A stretch of DNA of 64,000 bases, taken from Panax quinquefolius. Lineage: Eukaryota; Streptophyta; Magnoliopsida; Apiales; Araliaceae. Position numbers and translations under genes: made by a program. Shown here piece after piece: positions 44,648 to 56,246 of this stretch. The stretch is from assembly GCA_020205615.1 (NCBI GenBank), contig CM035160.1, positions 123,099,605 through 123,163,604 on the forward strand. Direction: 5' to 3'. The notes below the pieces were generated by a model that was given only the letters and a program-made list of their open reading frames with translations, had not been told where the DNA came from and did no database searches. The stretch's first letter is position 1; each line of letters opens with the position of its first letter.

Positions 44648-45222
44648 TCCTCTATCTATTAGGACACCTCCAAACACATATTCTGAAGACATCACTGCTA
44701 TATGTAGTGGCTTACAATAACCCGTCCCTTCGGGGGGTATGTCATCATCAGTGAAGGATATCACATTGCTGTTAAAAATGTGATCTACCAAATAATGAAA
44801 CTTTAGAACATCCACTGTCTTTGTCAAGTGGGATTCTTCTAACATCTTCATTAAGACCTTTTAATGATCTTCCGAAGAGAAAACCAAGTCCAAAATGGAG
44901 ATCTGTTGAGGTGCTTCTTTCAAGCATTCCACCACCTTGGCTTCATTATGTCCCATCTTGTGGAGGAATTCATTGATGTTCTCCTTGGACACTTTCCCCT
45001 TAGATCTGATGACTAGCTTCATCACTCGTTGAGGGAGATATAGCGGATTTTCCTTGGATACCGCATCAATTGTGTATGATGTTGATCTTTCAACCTCCCC
45101 ATAATTCCATGGGACTTTCTTCAGGCTGATAATAGAATATTATGGCCTGAATGGCAATAGCAGTGGTTCCGGTGCAGCCACCTTCAAAGGGTTTTCAACT
45201 CCTTTGAGTTTAATTGGTTGAA
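44648..45222 (-). pseudogene. pol: Ogre protease region (minus copy), truncated
   Basis: The frame shows VISFTDDDIPPEGTGYCKPLHIAV and YVFGGVLID.G, the Ogre-type aspartic protease entry. It stops at the D-x-G of the active site because the LTR begins there, so the catalytic loop is cut. Upstream sequence (SKENINEFLHKMGHNEAKVVECL, HNLVDHIF-type helices) fits the segment between Gag and protease. In-frame stops occur near 45137 and 44857. Confidence 0.75.
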
Positions 45223-45560
45223 TTATAAGGGTGTTGCAGCCAGGTCTCCCTCAGAGGATATGACTGCTATGATTTCTCTCCATCTTTGAGATCCTGGAGG
45301 AAATGTATTTCCACTCTCAAGTGATACGGTGTCATCGTCTGCCATTTGCAGGTCACCGTTGTCAATCATATTTTGGATAAGATGACGAAGTGCCCAACAT
45401 CCTTCATTGTTGTGCCCATAAGTATTGGAGTGGTGTCGATAGACCTCGGTAACATCAAATATTTTTGAACGTGGATTAACTGGGGGTAGCGGTGCTGTGA
45501 TTTTTCCCTCATTGATCAGCATCTGCAAGATTTCTTCAATCGGTTGGCCCAAATGGGTGA
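45223..45560 (-). pseudogene. gag: Second zinc-knuckle module of minus-strand Ogre gag
   Basis: Reads HLGQPIEEILQML, KITAPLPPVNP, then (Y)RHHSNTYGHNNEGCWALRHLIQNMID. This is the CX2HX5HX4C knuckle with its first Cys changed to Tyr. It joins in frame to ...NKREFT at 47797 once the solo LTR at 45561-47791 is removed. It is homologous to the first module at 48228-48515. Confidence 0.8.
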
Positions 45561-47791
45561 TGTGACAACCCAAAAAAAAAATTTATAAAATCTTGAATGA
45601 TTAGAATAAAGGTTAAAGAATAAAACCTAGATGAGAATTTGAGGGTTTATTTAAAATTTTCAATTTAAACCTATATGGTTTGTTATTCGAATGAGAATAG
45701 AGAAAATATGGGTTACAAAATTCCAAAACCCTATAAATGAATTGATATGTATTTGAATGGATATCAAGAATAAGGTATTATGATACCTGTAAAATTTGAT
45801 GTGAATTGAACAAGTATAAAGTCGTTAGTTAACACGATTAGCAATATGAAGGGAGTAATTTAAAACTCAAAATTTGAGTTAGAGATAGAATTTTGAAGTA
45901 CGGACTGCTCGGTTGCATCCGAAACGTCAAGTTTAGTCTGAAACACAAAATGTGTAAAGGTTGACTTTTGGTCAAAGTTAAAAGTTTATTTTTTATGGAG
46001 AAAAGTCAAAATTAGTGTGAGAAGTGAATTATGTTATATGGATAATGGTATAATATTTAATATTATACCAAATGATGTAAAGTAAAAATATGAGAGGAGA
46101 TCCAATATGTAAATTTGTATATTGGTATCAAGGAAGTTAGTAAATTAAATTCATATTTGAATAAATGATTGAATATATTAAATTATATATTTATTATATA
46201 AATAAATTGTTTGAAAACAATTTATGGAGAGGAGGAGGAAATTAAATTAAGTATACAATATAAATTGTATAACTTGAATAAGTTATATAAATTAAGTATG
46301 AGAATTAAATGACCTAAATGGTTATTGTTATTTAGTGGTCCTAGTATTTTAATTATATACTAGTGTCCTAATCTAAGAGAATTGTGGGACATGTCACAAT
46401 TTATTTAATGATTATGTGAGTAAGTGAATATGAATATTATGTGATGGTTTATATTTGTTTATTATATAAACAAATAAAAGAAACTAGTGTAATCCTAAAT
46501 ATATTTGTTTTAATGTAATTGTTGAAATTGATATTCAATGAAATATATTATGTGTTTGGGCAAAGGATAGAAAAATAATATGTGATTTAGTGTTTTTCAT
46601 GAAATGGATATGGAATCCAACTTGCTGGATTAGAAAATTTGATGAATTCAGCTTGCTGGATTGAAAAGAAGCTTGCTGGATTGAAAGATTTATGAATCCA
46701 GGCTTGCTAGATTAAAGGATTATGAATCCAACTTGCTGGATTAAAGTATTGGTGAATCCAGGGCTTCATTGATTGAAATCATGAATCCGTGTCATTTGAT
46801 TTGGAATCCACTTAGCTGGATTGCAGTTTGGGTTGTTGGATTTAGAACACAGGTGGCTGGATTAGTATTTGACTAATTAGATGTTAAAGAATAACTTATG
46901 AAATGATAATGAGTGTTAAATCATAATGTATATGATATAATGATTGAAGAATTATCAAAGAATGATAATAATACTGATTTGTTAAGAGGTTATCTAATAT
47001 TTGATTAAGTGTTAGATAATCTATTAATAAAGTAATTGTATTATGATACAAAGTAGAATATGCTGATTGAAAAATCAATCTTATTATTAATGATAGGTCT
47101 TACCAAAAGAAGTTAACTTAAATTGCGTAGGAGTAGTCAACGAATCAGGCAAATTTCCTTAACTCAAACTCGAGTTATATTTCAAAGTATGTTAGTGAAT
47201 GATTATTGATGATTATTCATGTCTAAACTGATTATTAATTCACACTTAGTGCATGTTGCATATGTTCATCAGGTATGAAAGGCTGATCACCTTCATTACC
47301 ATAAGGTTCAGTTAAATTGTTTATGGTCATTGTTGACCTTAAACCATTATTGATTCAGTCATGAAATTATTGAAACTTGATTCATGTTATTTCACGATTA
47401 TTATATTGTTGAAAACTTGAAAGCTTATTCATTCTTTTCAATTATGATATATCGTTATTGTATTTAAAACTTGCTGGGCAAATTTGATGCTCACCCTTGC
47501 TATATCATGATAAAATTTTTAGATTAAGATGAAAGCTTGAATAAAGACAGAGGCAAAGGCAAGGTGTAAGATTAAATTATGATGCAGTTAGATATATTAA
47601 ATTTTCTAACAAAAATTGTATTGTAAACCTTTAAGATATTAAAGGTATGTAATAAGTTAAGGTTGTAGACTTTGGGGTTTATGTTGTAAAAGTTTAATGT
47701 ATAATCAATTTATGTTTATATATTCCGTAATATTTATAGAAATGATGTACCAGATCTTAGGTAAAAAGTACCCGAATTTGGGGATGTCACA
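45561..47791 (+). mobile_element. Solo LTR D
   Basis: Starts TGTGACAACCC, ends TTTGGGGATGTCACA, 2,231 bp, flanked by GGTGA (45556-45560) and AGTGA (47792-47796): a duplication with one mismatch. Excision restores an Ogre gag reading (REFT-HLGQ). Its last 50 bp resemble the end of the F LTR, so D and F are related families. It has a GCTGGGC...GCTCACCC box at 47471-47497. Confidence 0.85.
46614..46870 (+). repeat. AATCCA/TGGATT hairpin repeats in LTR D
   Basis: About eight imperfect units of 30-40 bp with a CTTGCTGGATT core. Perfect hairpins AATCCA-ACTTGC-TGGATT at 46614-46631 and 46725-46742, and AATCCA-CTTAGC-TGGATT at 46805-46822. Confidence 0.7.
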
Positions 47792-47796
47792 AGTGA

Positions 47797-49535
47797 ACTC
47801 CCTTTTATTGGCAAAGTCCCGAAGGGATTGGGCTCTTGCTTTTCTTGCAAGCTTTTCCTCCAAGGTTTCATTCTCTTGGGTTTGTGGTGGATTCTTTGTG
47901 ATAAGGGAGAGGAGAATTGTATGCTTCTGACTGAACAATTGCCGCTTGACTTGGTGTTGATGTATCACCAAGTATCACCAGTTGATTAACATGTTCATCA
48001 ATAGACTTCAACTCCCATTACATCATGAACTGGAACTCTGAATAATCCCACTTTTCGGAATTATCCTTACTGGTTTGGGGAGAACCACCCACGTACTTGA
48101 GGTACTTGGAACTCTCTCCACTACCTCTATTGAACATGTTAACATCATCTTCCTTATGTTTAGGGAGGGGGTTATCCTGAACATGTGGTTTCTCGGGCTT
48201 TGTTACCACGATATCACCACTGTCTATTTAGTCCTGGATCTTATGCTTGAGGACCCAACAATCATGGGTGTCGTGGCCTGGAGCTCTAAAATGGCAAGCA
48301 CACTTCGTGCTTGTATTGAAGCCATTTCCACTTGGATTGGCTGGTGGAAGAAGATACATGATTTTCTTCTGAGTTATCAGAAGTTTAAAAATGTTTTCCG
48401 GTGAGTCCCCTAAGGGTGTGAACACTCTTGAATGTCTGACTTCTCCACTCTTTGGCAATGGAGGATTTGAGGAGAGTGCTTGAAAAGGGGAATAGTTTTT
48501 CCTTTGAATAGGCAAGCTTTGATTGCCTTTTTGATTTTATCCTTGCAGTATCAAGGAGACATCCTTTTCTCTTTTCTTATGGACCCTCCAGAGGTTGTTC
48601 CCATAACTTCTAGATTGGATATGCTCAACTACGGCTTTTAAAGCAGCGAGGTCTTGAATCTTCCCAGATTTTAATCCCATCTCTGCCATTTCACCATGCT
48701 TGATCATTTTTGAGAATGGTTTTCCTATACCTGCTAAGACCCTCTCATAAAATGGAGCTTCTTGAATATCTTTTAATGTTATCACCACCTCAGTCTCTGT
48801 CATGGATGTGATGACTTTAGCAGCCAGACGCCTCTATTTGTGGGCATACTCTCTGAATGACTCATTGACTTGCTTCTTGACTTTGGTAATCTGATACCTG
48901 TTTGGAGCCATATGAGTTTGAAAGCTATATTGATTGAGGAAAACATGGACTAATTCCTCCCAACTGTGGATTTCGGAGTTATCCAATCCAGTGTACCATG
49001 CTCTGGCTTCTCCAGTTAGACTTTTCTAAAATAGCTGCATCCTCAGCTTTTCATTCTCGGCATAGGATTCGAGTTCTCCAATAAACACTTTTAAGTGAGT
49101 GTAGGGATCTCCTAATCCATCATATTTCTCGAAGTTGGGAGCCTTGAATTTTTTGAATAATGGACCCCGGGGAAGATGCAAAGGCCTAAATAGGTAACGC
49201 TTCTATGCGTTCCAGTCCCTTTGATAGACCGAATGGTCTCTTCAATTTGTTGAACCTTCTTCTGTATATCACCAATATCTTGATCTTCTTTAAGATGGGT
49301 GATTTCAAGGGTTTTGTTGGACTTCTCAATCTGAGACTCAGGTATTTGGGACTTCTCTGTCCGGACCCTGGATTCCCCCATGTGCAGAGGATTTAATTTG
49401 GATGGGTATTTATGGACCCTGAGTTGATTTGTTTAGTTCTTTTAGAAGAACATCCAACTTTGTTATTTAATTCCTTAATCCTTCGAACTCCTCGCGGGAA
49501 ACATGAGTAGGATCAGGCTGGGCACTTTTAGCCAT
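47797..49535 (-). pseudogene. gag: Ogre gag (minus copy), broken
   Basis: ATG at 49533-49535 (AQPDPTHVSREEFEGLRN). Then IQKKVQQIEETIRSIKGTG, FPGVHY, the core LTGEARAWYTGLDN and SFREYAHK, VLAGIGKPFSKMIKHGEMAEMG, and the first knuckle module (RVFTPLGDSPENIF ... CACHFRAPGHDTHDCW, intact CX2HX5HX4C). An acidic/Ser-rich linker leads to the second module across the solo LTR. Stops and frameshifts occur near 49470-49380, 49030, 48835, 48515 and 48018. It is the best preserved copy of the two-module architecture. Confidence 0.85.
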
Positions 49536-49944
49536 GTCTGACGGTGGGCTTAGTGCCTTTTTGAACTTTGAACGGGCAACGGGACCAATTGTTTCCCTAC
49601 AAAAAGACTACGAAGTTTAGTATGGGGAAACGTGGAGATGTTATATGCTATGCAATGTGTCCGTTTATTTTAGGAGTGTTTTAAGGTTCTACTGCAAAAT
49701 GAATGTCAGTCGTTTTAATGACAGGATAGCATGACAGGTCTTGATATGAAAAAGGAATGCATATTTACATATTCCTTTATATTTTCCATTACATTAAGAT
49801 TAACATGGAATTGAAATTACACTGAATTGAAATTACATGTAATTGAAAAGGGGAAGGCATGAAGGGACTTCCATTCACGTTTGGTTTATTAGAGGCAGAC
49901 ATATCTTAGGTTACTCTCGCGGATTTTTGGCATGAAGGTCCCCT
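49536..49944 (-). other. Ogre leader (minus copy), cut by element F
   Basis: Aligns with the B2 and B3 leaders in reverse, including CTCGCGG and the GGAAACAATTGGTCCCG entry to gag. It is interrupted at 49945 by the LTR of element F; its own LTR must lie beyond the right edge. Confidence 0.75.
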
Positions 49945-50110
49945 TGTGATGTCCCCAAATTCAGGTACTTGAAACCCGAACTCAGTGCTTCATGATACCA
50001 TTTCTTTGAGCAGAATAATAATAATAATGTCATAAATATCAAACTTAATTTACATATCAGAGTTGTTTAAATCCCAGTTACGCGACCTTAAAACATTTCA
50101 TTACATGATA

Positions 50111-52481
50111 TGTGACGCTCCCAAAATAGGTATACATCACCTATTCTGAGTCACCAAATACATGGTACAGAATACAAATACAATCTTTAATATACAACAA
50201 GAGAGCTATGAGTTTTAATACAAATACTGTCTTCTAGACAATATCCACTCTCAGAATAAGTCCTCGTTACATTTATTGTCACACTATTTAACAGAATAGT
50301 GAAGACTACTATCTAATACTATCATTCAGACCATCACTCCGTTCCCCGACTCGTCCCAGCTGCGTTCTCATTTCCTGAAGAGAACAGTGAAAGAAAGGGT
50401 GAGCTCAACTAGCCCAGTAAGAAATATTATGACTAAGATAATGCAGAATAAATTATCATTAGCCTTCAACAGTGTTAAACTGATAAAATATAACAAACAT
50501 CAAGTTTAACTGTAGCGGATCAATCAATCCATTAGAAGAGTCAAGTAGAGAATAAAATCTACTATCTTCTATGATTGAAAAGGTTTTTCATGACTTTTAT
50601 CGCTGAGACTCAGCTTAATAAATAATTCACATCATCGAATCACCCCTGCACTACGGCCAAGGATATTCTTTAGTATCACGACCACAATTATCCATGCACT
50701 ACGGGTAAAGAATATTTGTGTATTCTTTAATGGTTATGATCATGCCAACAACTGTCCATCAATGCACTACAGACCAATGAGGACTTTTACTACATCATTT
50801 GTAACATTACGGTCATGATTACACCGAATAATCCCTGGTCATAAATCATACCAAGTCCATCTATGCACTACAGGCCACAAATGACTTTCAAAAAAATATA
50901 AACATGAGGCTAATGACAATGATATAAGAATTCAATAAAACAAGTTCAATAATTAATTTATCCAGGAACTAATAATGTCCAAATTGTCAACATGACACTG
51001 CTTTGTAAAGTAAAATTTAAGAATGCTCAGAAGAATATTTCCATAAAAAGATACTGGATGAAGCGCAAATATCAAGGATATTCCACTAATTTCATGGAGT
51101 ATAGAAGTCAAAACTTTAACCAACTGGGTATAATAAAGAATGGAATAACAAAAGAAATCACCATGGATGCGGTATTGATGACAAAGTTATTCCAATGTAA
51201 TACTAAATAACGGAACCAGTCGTGCAAAATTGCACCGATAGGATGTTCCAATGTAATAATAAAGAATGAAATAACAATGTAAATCACCATGTATGTGGTA
51301 TTTCATGTATGTAAAAGTTATTCCAACAAAATATTAATAAGGATTTTAATCAGTCCCATAAAAACGCATGCATGTGATATTCCAATGTAATAATAATAAA
51401 GACGGAACTGTGTTCTTCTACAGAAAACGCATGCATGTGATATTATTCAAATGTAATAATAAAAACGGAATCGTGTATGGCGAAAACGCATGCGATGGAT
51501 ATTCCAAATGTAATAATAAAGACGGAATAATAGAAGAATGTCACCAAGTATAGGGTAGCCCGCGTATACAGGTTATTCCAACATAATAATAAAGAATGGA
51601 ATAACATAAGTTCTCTTTATGAATACAAAAGAATAACACCCCTTACGAGTACAACAAATAATATTCCCTACCTTAAGAAGAAGAGTACTGGATATATAAG
51701 TAGTGAAGTAGCAGAATACTTTCTTCTTTCTCTCTATAGTTTATCTCTCTAGAGTTTCAAAGGAATTCGTAAGAAAATAATGAAGGAATGAGCTTCTATT
51801 TATAGAAAAATGGATCGCATAAGTAACTAACTCATGAATCGGTCTAGATTGATTTACTTTAATCGACGGTCCATATTTAAAGCAAAATCTTTTAAATAAA
51901 ATATAATATATTCTATTTATAATTTAATAAAACGAATAACTTTATAAAAGATTTTACTATGCAAACACTATGCACAGACATTATGCAACACTATGCATAA
52001 TAGAATATAATATATTCTATTTATAGAATAACTTTATAAAAGTATTCTCATTTTATATAATTTTTTTTCAGATTATTACATTAATAATACCAACAAAACC
52101 GAGTGACTTATCACGTAAGAATCAATAATTAATACCGTATGCTACTATGCAACCATGCCATTCATCGTATTTTTAACACCGGTGTTTCAACAGCTTAACT
52201 GTAAAAACTTCCGCCGTTATTTTCATAAAAAGTATTTTTGTCGCTTTCTCAATCCGACAATAATTCCGCTATGAGGTCCACTTAATGATTGTCATTGTTA
52301 TACGAATATTCCCCGTTAAAACGAATATTCCCCAACCAATCGAATATTATATAACAACTTGCATACTTTGCAAAATTTATAAATATTACCCACAACTATA
52401 ATATTATATCAATTTCACTCCATAATATTCAAAATAATATTTATAGAAAATTCATCTTTATTCAAAAGTTGGGGTTTTATA
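50111..52481 (-). mobile_element. Solo LTR, family A (copy A4), in the F LTR
   Basis: Perfect duplications TGATA at 50106-50110 and 52482-52486. Minus-strand termini are TATAAAACCCCAAC (start, decayed from TGTAAGACC) and GGGAGCGTCACA. TATA at 51797-51804, GGTGAGCTCAACTAGCCCAG box at 50399-50418 (plus strand), and GGAATAT/GGAACCAG 60-bp units at 51180-51560. Confidence 0.92.
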
Positions 52482-52689
52482 TGATAGATAATAAATATCG
52501 CCAATTTATTTAAGTATAGCTATTATCGGCAAATATCGAGTTTAAAACTATATCATGCAGCTTCAATATTATCCTGGATATTTTAAATACCACCATATTA
52601 TTTTTAAATGACTTATAATAATTTCTAATTAATTATTATAATTTATCTTGATTTTCAAACTCTAGAATCATTATTAAATTATTTAAATA

Positions 52690-53400
52690 TTAGATAATTC
52701 TATTATCATTAATATTAAAATAATATTAAAATATTATCGCAACAATTGCCAAAATATCAAAGTTATTTATAATAACTCAAAATATTTTTAAAGTATTAAT
52801 ATTCCCTTTAAATGATTTTTAAAACATTTAAAATCTTTTTTAAACAATTACCATTAATATTAATATATTAAGGTATTATTCACTAAAATATTAAAAGTCA
52901 TTTATAATTACTTAAAATATTTTTAAACCATTTATATCCTTTTTAAATAATTTTTAAATCCATAAAACCATTTTAAAACTATTTATTTAATTTTTTATTA
53001 AATAAATCTAATATCATTAATATTAAATACTTAATGAAATTTATCCCAAAATATTAAAAGTTATGTTTTATAACTTAGAATATCTTTAAACTTTTTATTT
53101 TAATTTAAAATGATTTTTAGAATATTAAAATCATTTTTAAACTAATTTATTTAATATAATTATTAAATAAATCTAATATCATTAATATTAAGTACTTAAT
53201 GAAATTTACTTTAAAATATTGAAAGTTACATTTTATAACTTAAAATATTATTAAATACCTTATTATCATTTAAAATGATTATTAATATAATAAAATTATT
53301 TTTAATTAATTTATTTAGTGCATTTATCAACTAAATAATATTCAAATAATTACTAATATTTATGGAAAATATGCCAAATTATTAAAATTTAATGTTTATG
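52690..53400. repeat. Degenerate AT-rich tandem repeats, about 150-165 bp
   Basis: The block CTAATATCATTAATATTAA followed by ACTTAATGAAATTTA recurs at about 53008 and 53173 with weaker copies near 52700, 52850 and 53330; the 5' LTR repeats the pattern from 63190 on. Composition is nearly pure A and T. Confidence 0.6.
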
Positions 53401-53718
53401 ACTTAAAATAATTTTTAAAATTGATTTTATAATTTTAGGAATTTATTTACTATTTTTAAATGATTTTTAGAATTTATTTCTATTTCTAAATTATTTTTCG
53501 GAAATTAGAAAATAAAAATAATAGGAACCATCGCTATGACAAGGCAGTGCTCAAGGGTCCTACTTTGACCGATCACTAAACACTGATACAGTGTGATTCT
53601 GGGCAAGCTAATACTTTGATCGTGTAGTACTAGTGTACTACCACAAGACCCAATAACAATCATGAACAAACGGCATCACGATTAAAAGATCCAAGCCTTC
53701 AAAGTAGCTTTCAGGGAT

Positions 53719-54345
53719 GTTCTTCATTTTCTGGGTTACCCAGAAATGAAGAACAGTTCTTCTAGCCTACTTTGGGCTTCCACTACATGCTTTTCGTGTA
53801 ATATTTTAGTGATCTAAGAGTTTTAGTGTGTAGATAACATGTAATGTACAGATCTATTACATAATACACATCTAACCACAACACATCGAGTAGATAAGGT
53901 CCGGTCAAACCATGTCAGGCAACACATTCATATGTTTTCTGGGTTACCCAAAAAACAGAAAACGTGTTAGTCTTGGCTAGTTTGACCGGCTGCTAAGTCC
54001 AATGTATTTATCATTTAGGCGATATTAAGGCATGGTTATATATTTAATACTACAGGCTACAAGCTGGATACAATAACATCAACAACCAACATCAAACCTG
54101 ATAGATCTAAGCAATTGAAAATGTTGTCAGACCACTGCCTAAACTTTCTAGGTTACCCAAAAAGTTAAGCTTATCTGAGGCTTTATAAGGTTCTAACGTG
54201 CTTTAAACTTGTAGTACTCATGATATACTATAATCTAGATAACAATATTCATCCTAACAACGTTCCAGAAATCAAATCAAAGGCCTATTAAAGTCATGGC
54301 TGAACGACGTTCTTCGCTTTTCTCGTTACCCGTAAAACTTTGTTC
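53719..54345. repeat. GGGTTACCC-centred hairpins, about 200-bp spacing
   Basis: Unit 1 (53719-53754) is a hairpin of GTTCTTCATTTTCTGGGT with ACCCAGAAATGAAGAAC (one bulge). Unit 2 (about 53933-53956) pairs TGTTTTCTGGGT with ACCCAAAAAACA. Unit 3 (about 54139-54167) pairs TAAACTTTCTAGGT with ACCCAAAAAGTTAA. Unit 4 (about 54319) is degenerate. Arms differ, the core stays. Confidence 0.7.
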
Positions 54346-54860
54346 GTGTTTTCGTCAACTAACTTTATTTGTGAATAACTTTTGATCTACACATGTAATG
54401 ATTATGAACCGACTTGCAGATTACTAACAACATTACAGACTACAACGTCAAACCTTTAAATCACCAAAACAATAAACGAGCACAGATCTACAAGGCCTGA
54501 CATTCACTGTCAGACAACAAAAATTAAAATTTCCAAATTTTGAAAAAAACTAGATTCAAGCATATAGATGTTATGGATCCAATATTTAGCAACCCATATC
54601 ATCTATATGGACTACAAACAACATGTTTAACACACAAAAACTAACATCTAACATGGAATCAAAGATCAAATTTTAGGTTTAGGGTTTTACCTTTTTGTGA
54701 ACCAATTCTTGATTCTGACTTCTGATTTGCTATAAGTGTTAGTGGGGCTTCTTTTGGGGACTGAAATGCTCAAGAAATTCGTGGGTTAGAGAGAGAGAGG
54801 CTTGGTTGAGTGTTGGTGAAAAAAAATGAGCAAGTTAGTAGCATTTTTCTATCTCAATCC

Positions 54861-54867
54861 ATATATA
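54861..54867 (-). promoter_or_regulatory. TATA box of element F LTR
   Basis: TATATAT in a GCTATATATGG context on the minus strand, followed within 100 nt by a pyrimidine-rich CTCTCTCTCTCTAACCC stretch typical of a plant 5' leader. Confidence 0.5.
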
Positions 54868-55901
54868 GCATGGTGTGATGCTTATGGTTGAGCATGTGAT
54901 CAGTCCTTTAATTGATTAAAGGCTATTACTAGACCACATGGCTAACTAGAGTTGGCCACCAACCACCTACTAGGTCTAGATCTACACTCCACCTTAATAA
55001 AATATTAAGAAGGGCATTTTAGTCATTTGATTTTTACTTTTAGTGGCAATGTTGACATTTCATCTCACCCATTAGGGTTTAACCCTAGAGCTCCAAAAGT
55101 CCAAGTTCTAGGATTTTGATATTAGGGCTAAAATGAAAATCTTAGTTTCTAAAAATGTGAATTAGGGTTCCCTAATTAAATTAGGTTTACTAATTACCTA
55201 GAATTTATAAATTAGACTTTATAATATACTAATTACCATTAACCTTGCTAAATTAATAATTAGGGTTTATAATTTAGCAATTAGGGTACCTAATTAATAT
55301 TAAATATAATAATAATTGTTATTAATTACATAACACATAACTTAATAATTTTTATAGTCGTAATTGACTTATGTATTATAGTTTATCAGTAATGCTAGGG
55401 TTTGCACTACTTTACTAAAACTGTTCCACAAATTAACATTACACACATATCAAGCATGTTTATATTATCGAAATATAATTAATATTATATTAATATTCTT
55501 ATTCCTTATTCAAAATCTAGAATTAGTGTTTTGAATCCATATCCCATATAACCTTTCTTATATACCATTATTAATTAAGTTAAAATAATTAACTTAACTA
55601 ATATAATAAAATACAAATCAAAATAATCCTTATAATCATATATATAATAATCAATCATTTTTTCATGGAAAATAAATAATAAATATTTTTATTACAAAAT
55701 TAATTTATAATAAGAATATAACCTATAATGATCAATAATTCTTAAGAGAATTTATTTATAATTATTCATATAATAATTAAGTTTTATTTTTCATATAAAT
55801 ACCTATACTTTTCTTTGCACATAATCCCACCTTTATATAAATAAAAAAAATTAAATGCAAAATTTATTATTTAATTATTTTGAAAATACTGGGGTATTAC
55901 A

Positions 55902-55914
55902 TCCACCCTCCCTT
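55902..55914 (-). other. Polypurine tract of element F
   Basis: AGGGAGGGTGGA immediately upstream of the 3' LTR on the minus strand. Confidence 0.75.
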
Positions 55915-56246
55915 ATAAGGATTCCGTCCTTGGAATCACCGCTTCAAAACTTATAGATACTAGGGAAAATAACATACACAGTCATTTCAAGTAGATCTCG
56001 ATCAGATTCGATCGAACTGATCTTTAACTATTCAAAATAAAACTTGTCCATCTAATCATACGGAAATTTGATTTCTAACAGAACTCAAATTTCTCCTTCA
56101 AAATTTCTTTATAATAAAATAAAATCATATATAAGAAAATGAAATTGATTCTAATAATACCTGAAGTTCCATCCCCTACCGCTACTTCGATCCTCGAACT
56201 GTCATGTTAAAGACTCTTGCGGTTGGTTTTGTTGAAGTTGGTCCCA
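55915..56246 (-). other. Remnant between gag and 3' LTR of F
   Basis: The gag frame may extend a little (Gln-rich WDQLQQNQPQES) beyond the stop at 56247, then becomes AT-rich and non-coding. No protease or RT motif is present: this is the site of the pol deletion. Confidence 0.55.

Larger units (their letters stand above)
49945..55901 (-). repeat. 3' LTR of element F (interrupted, internally deleted)
   Basis: On the minus strand it begins TGTAATACCCCAG (55901) and ends GGGGACATCACA (49945). 49965-50110 and 52482-52530 match 61700-61905 of the 5' LTR; about 1.13 kb present there (about 61907-63033) is missing here; 52531-53520 then matches 63034-64000. The full LTR would be roughly 4.7 kb. 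Confidence 0.8.

Noticed and set aside
47705..48404. Plus-strand frames over 47697-47930 and 48075-48404
   Set aside because: Opposite-strand shadows of Ogre gag and LTR D sequence.
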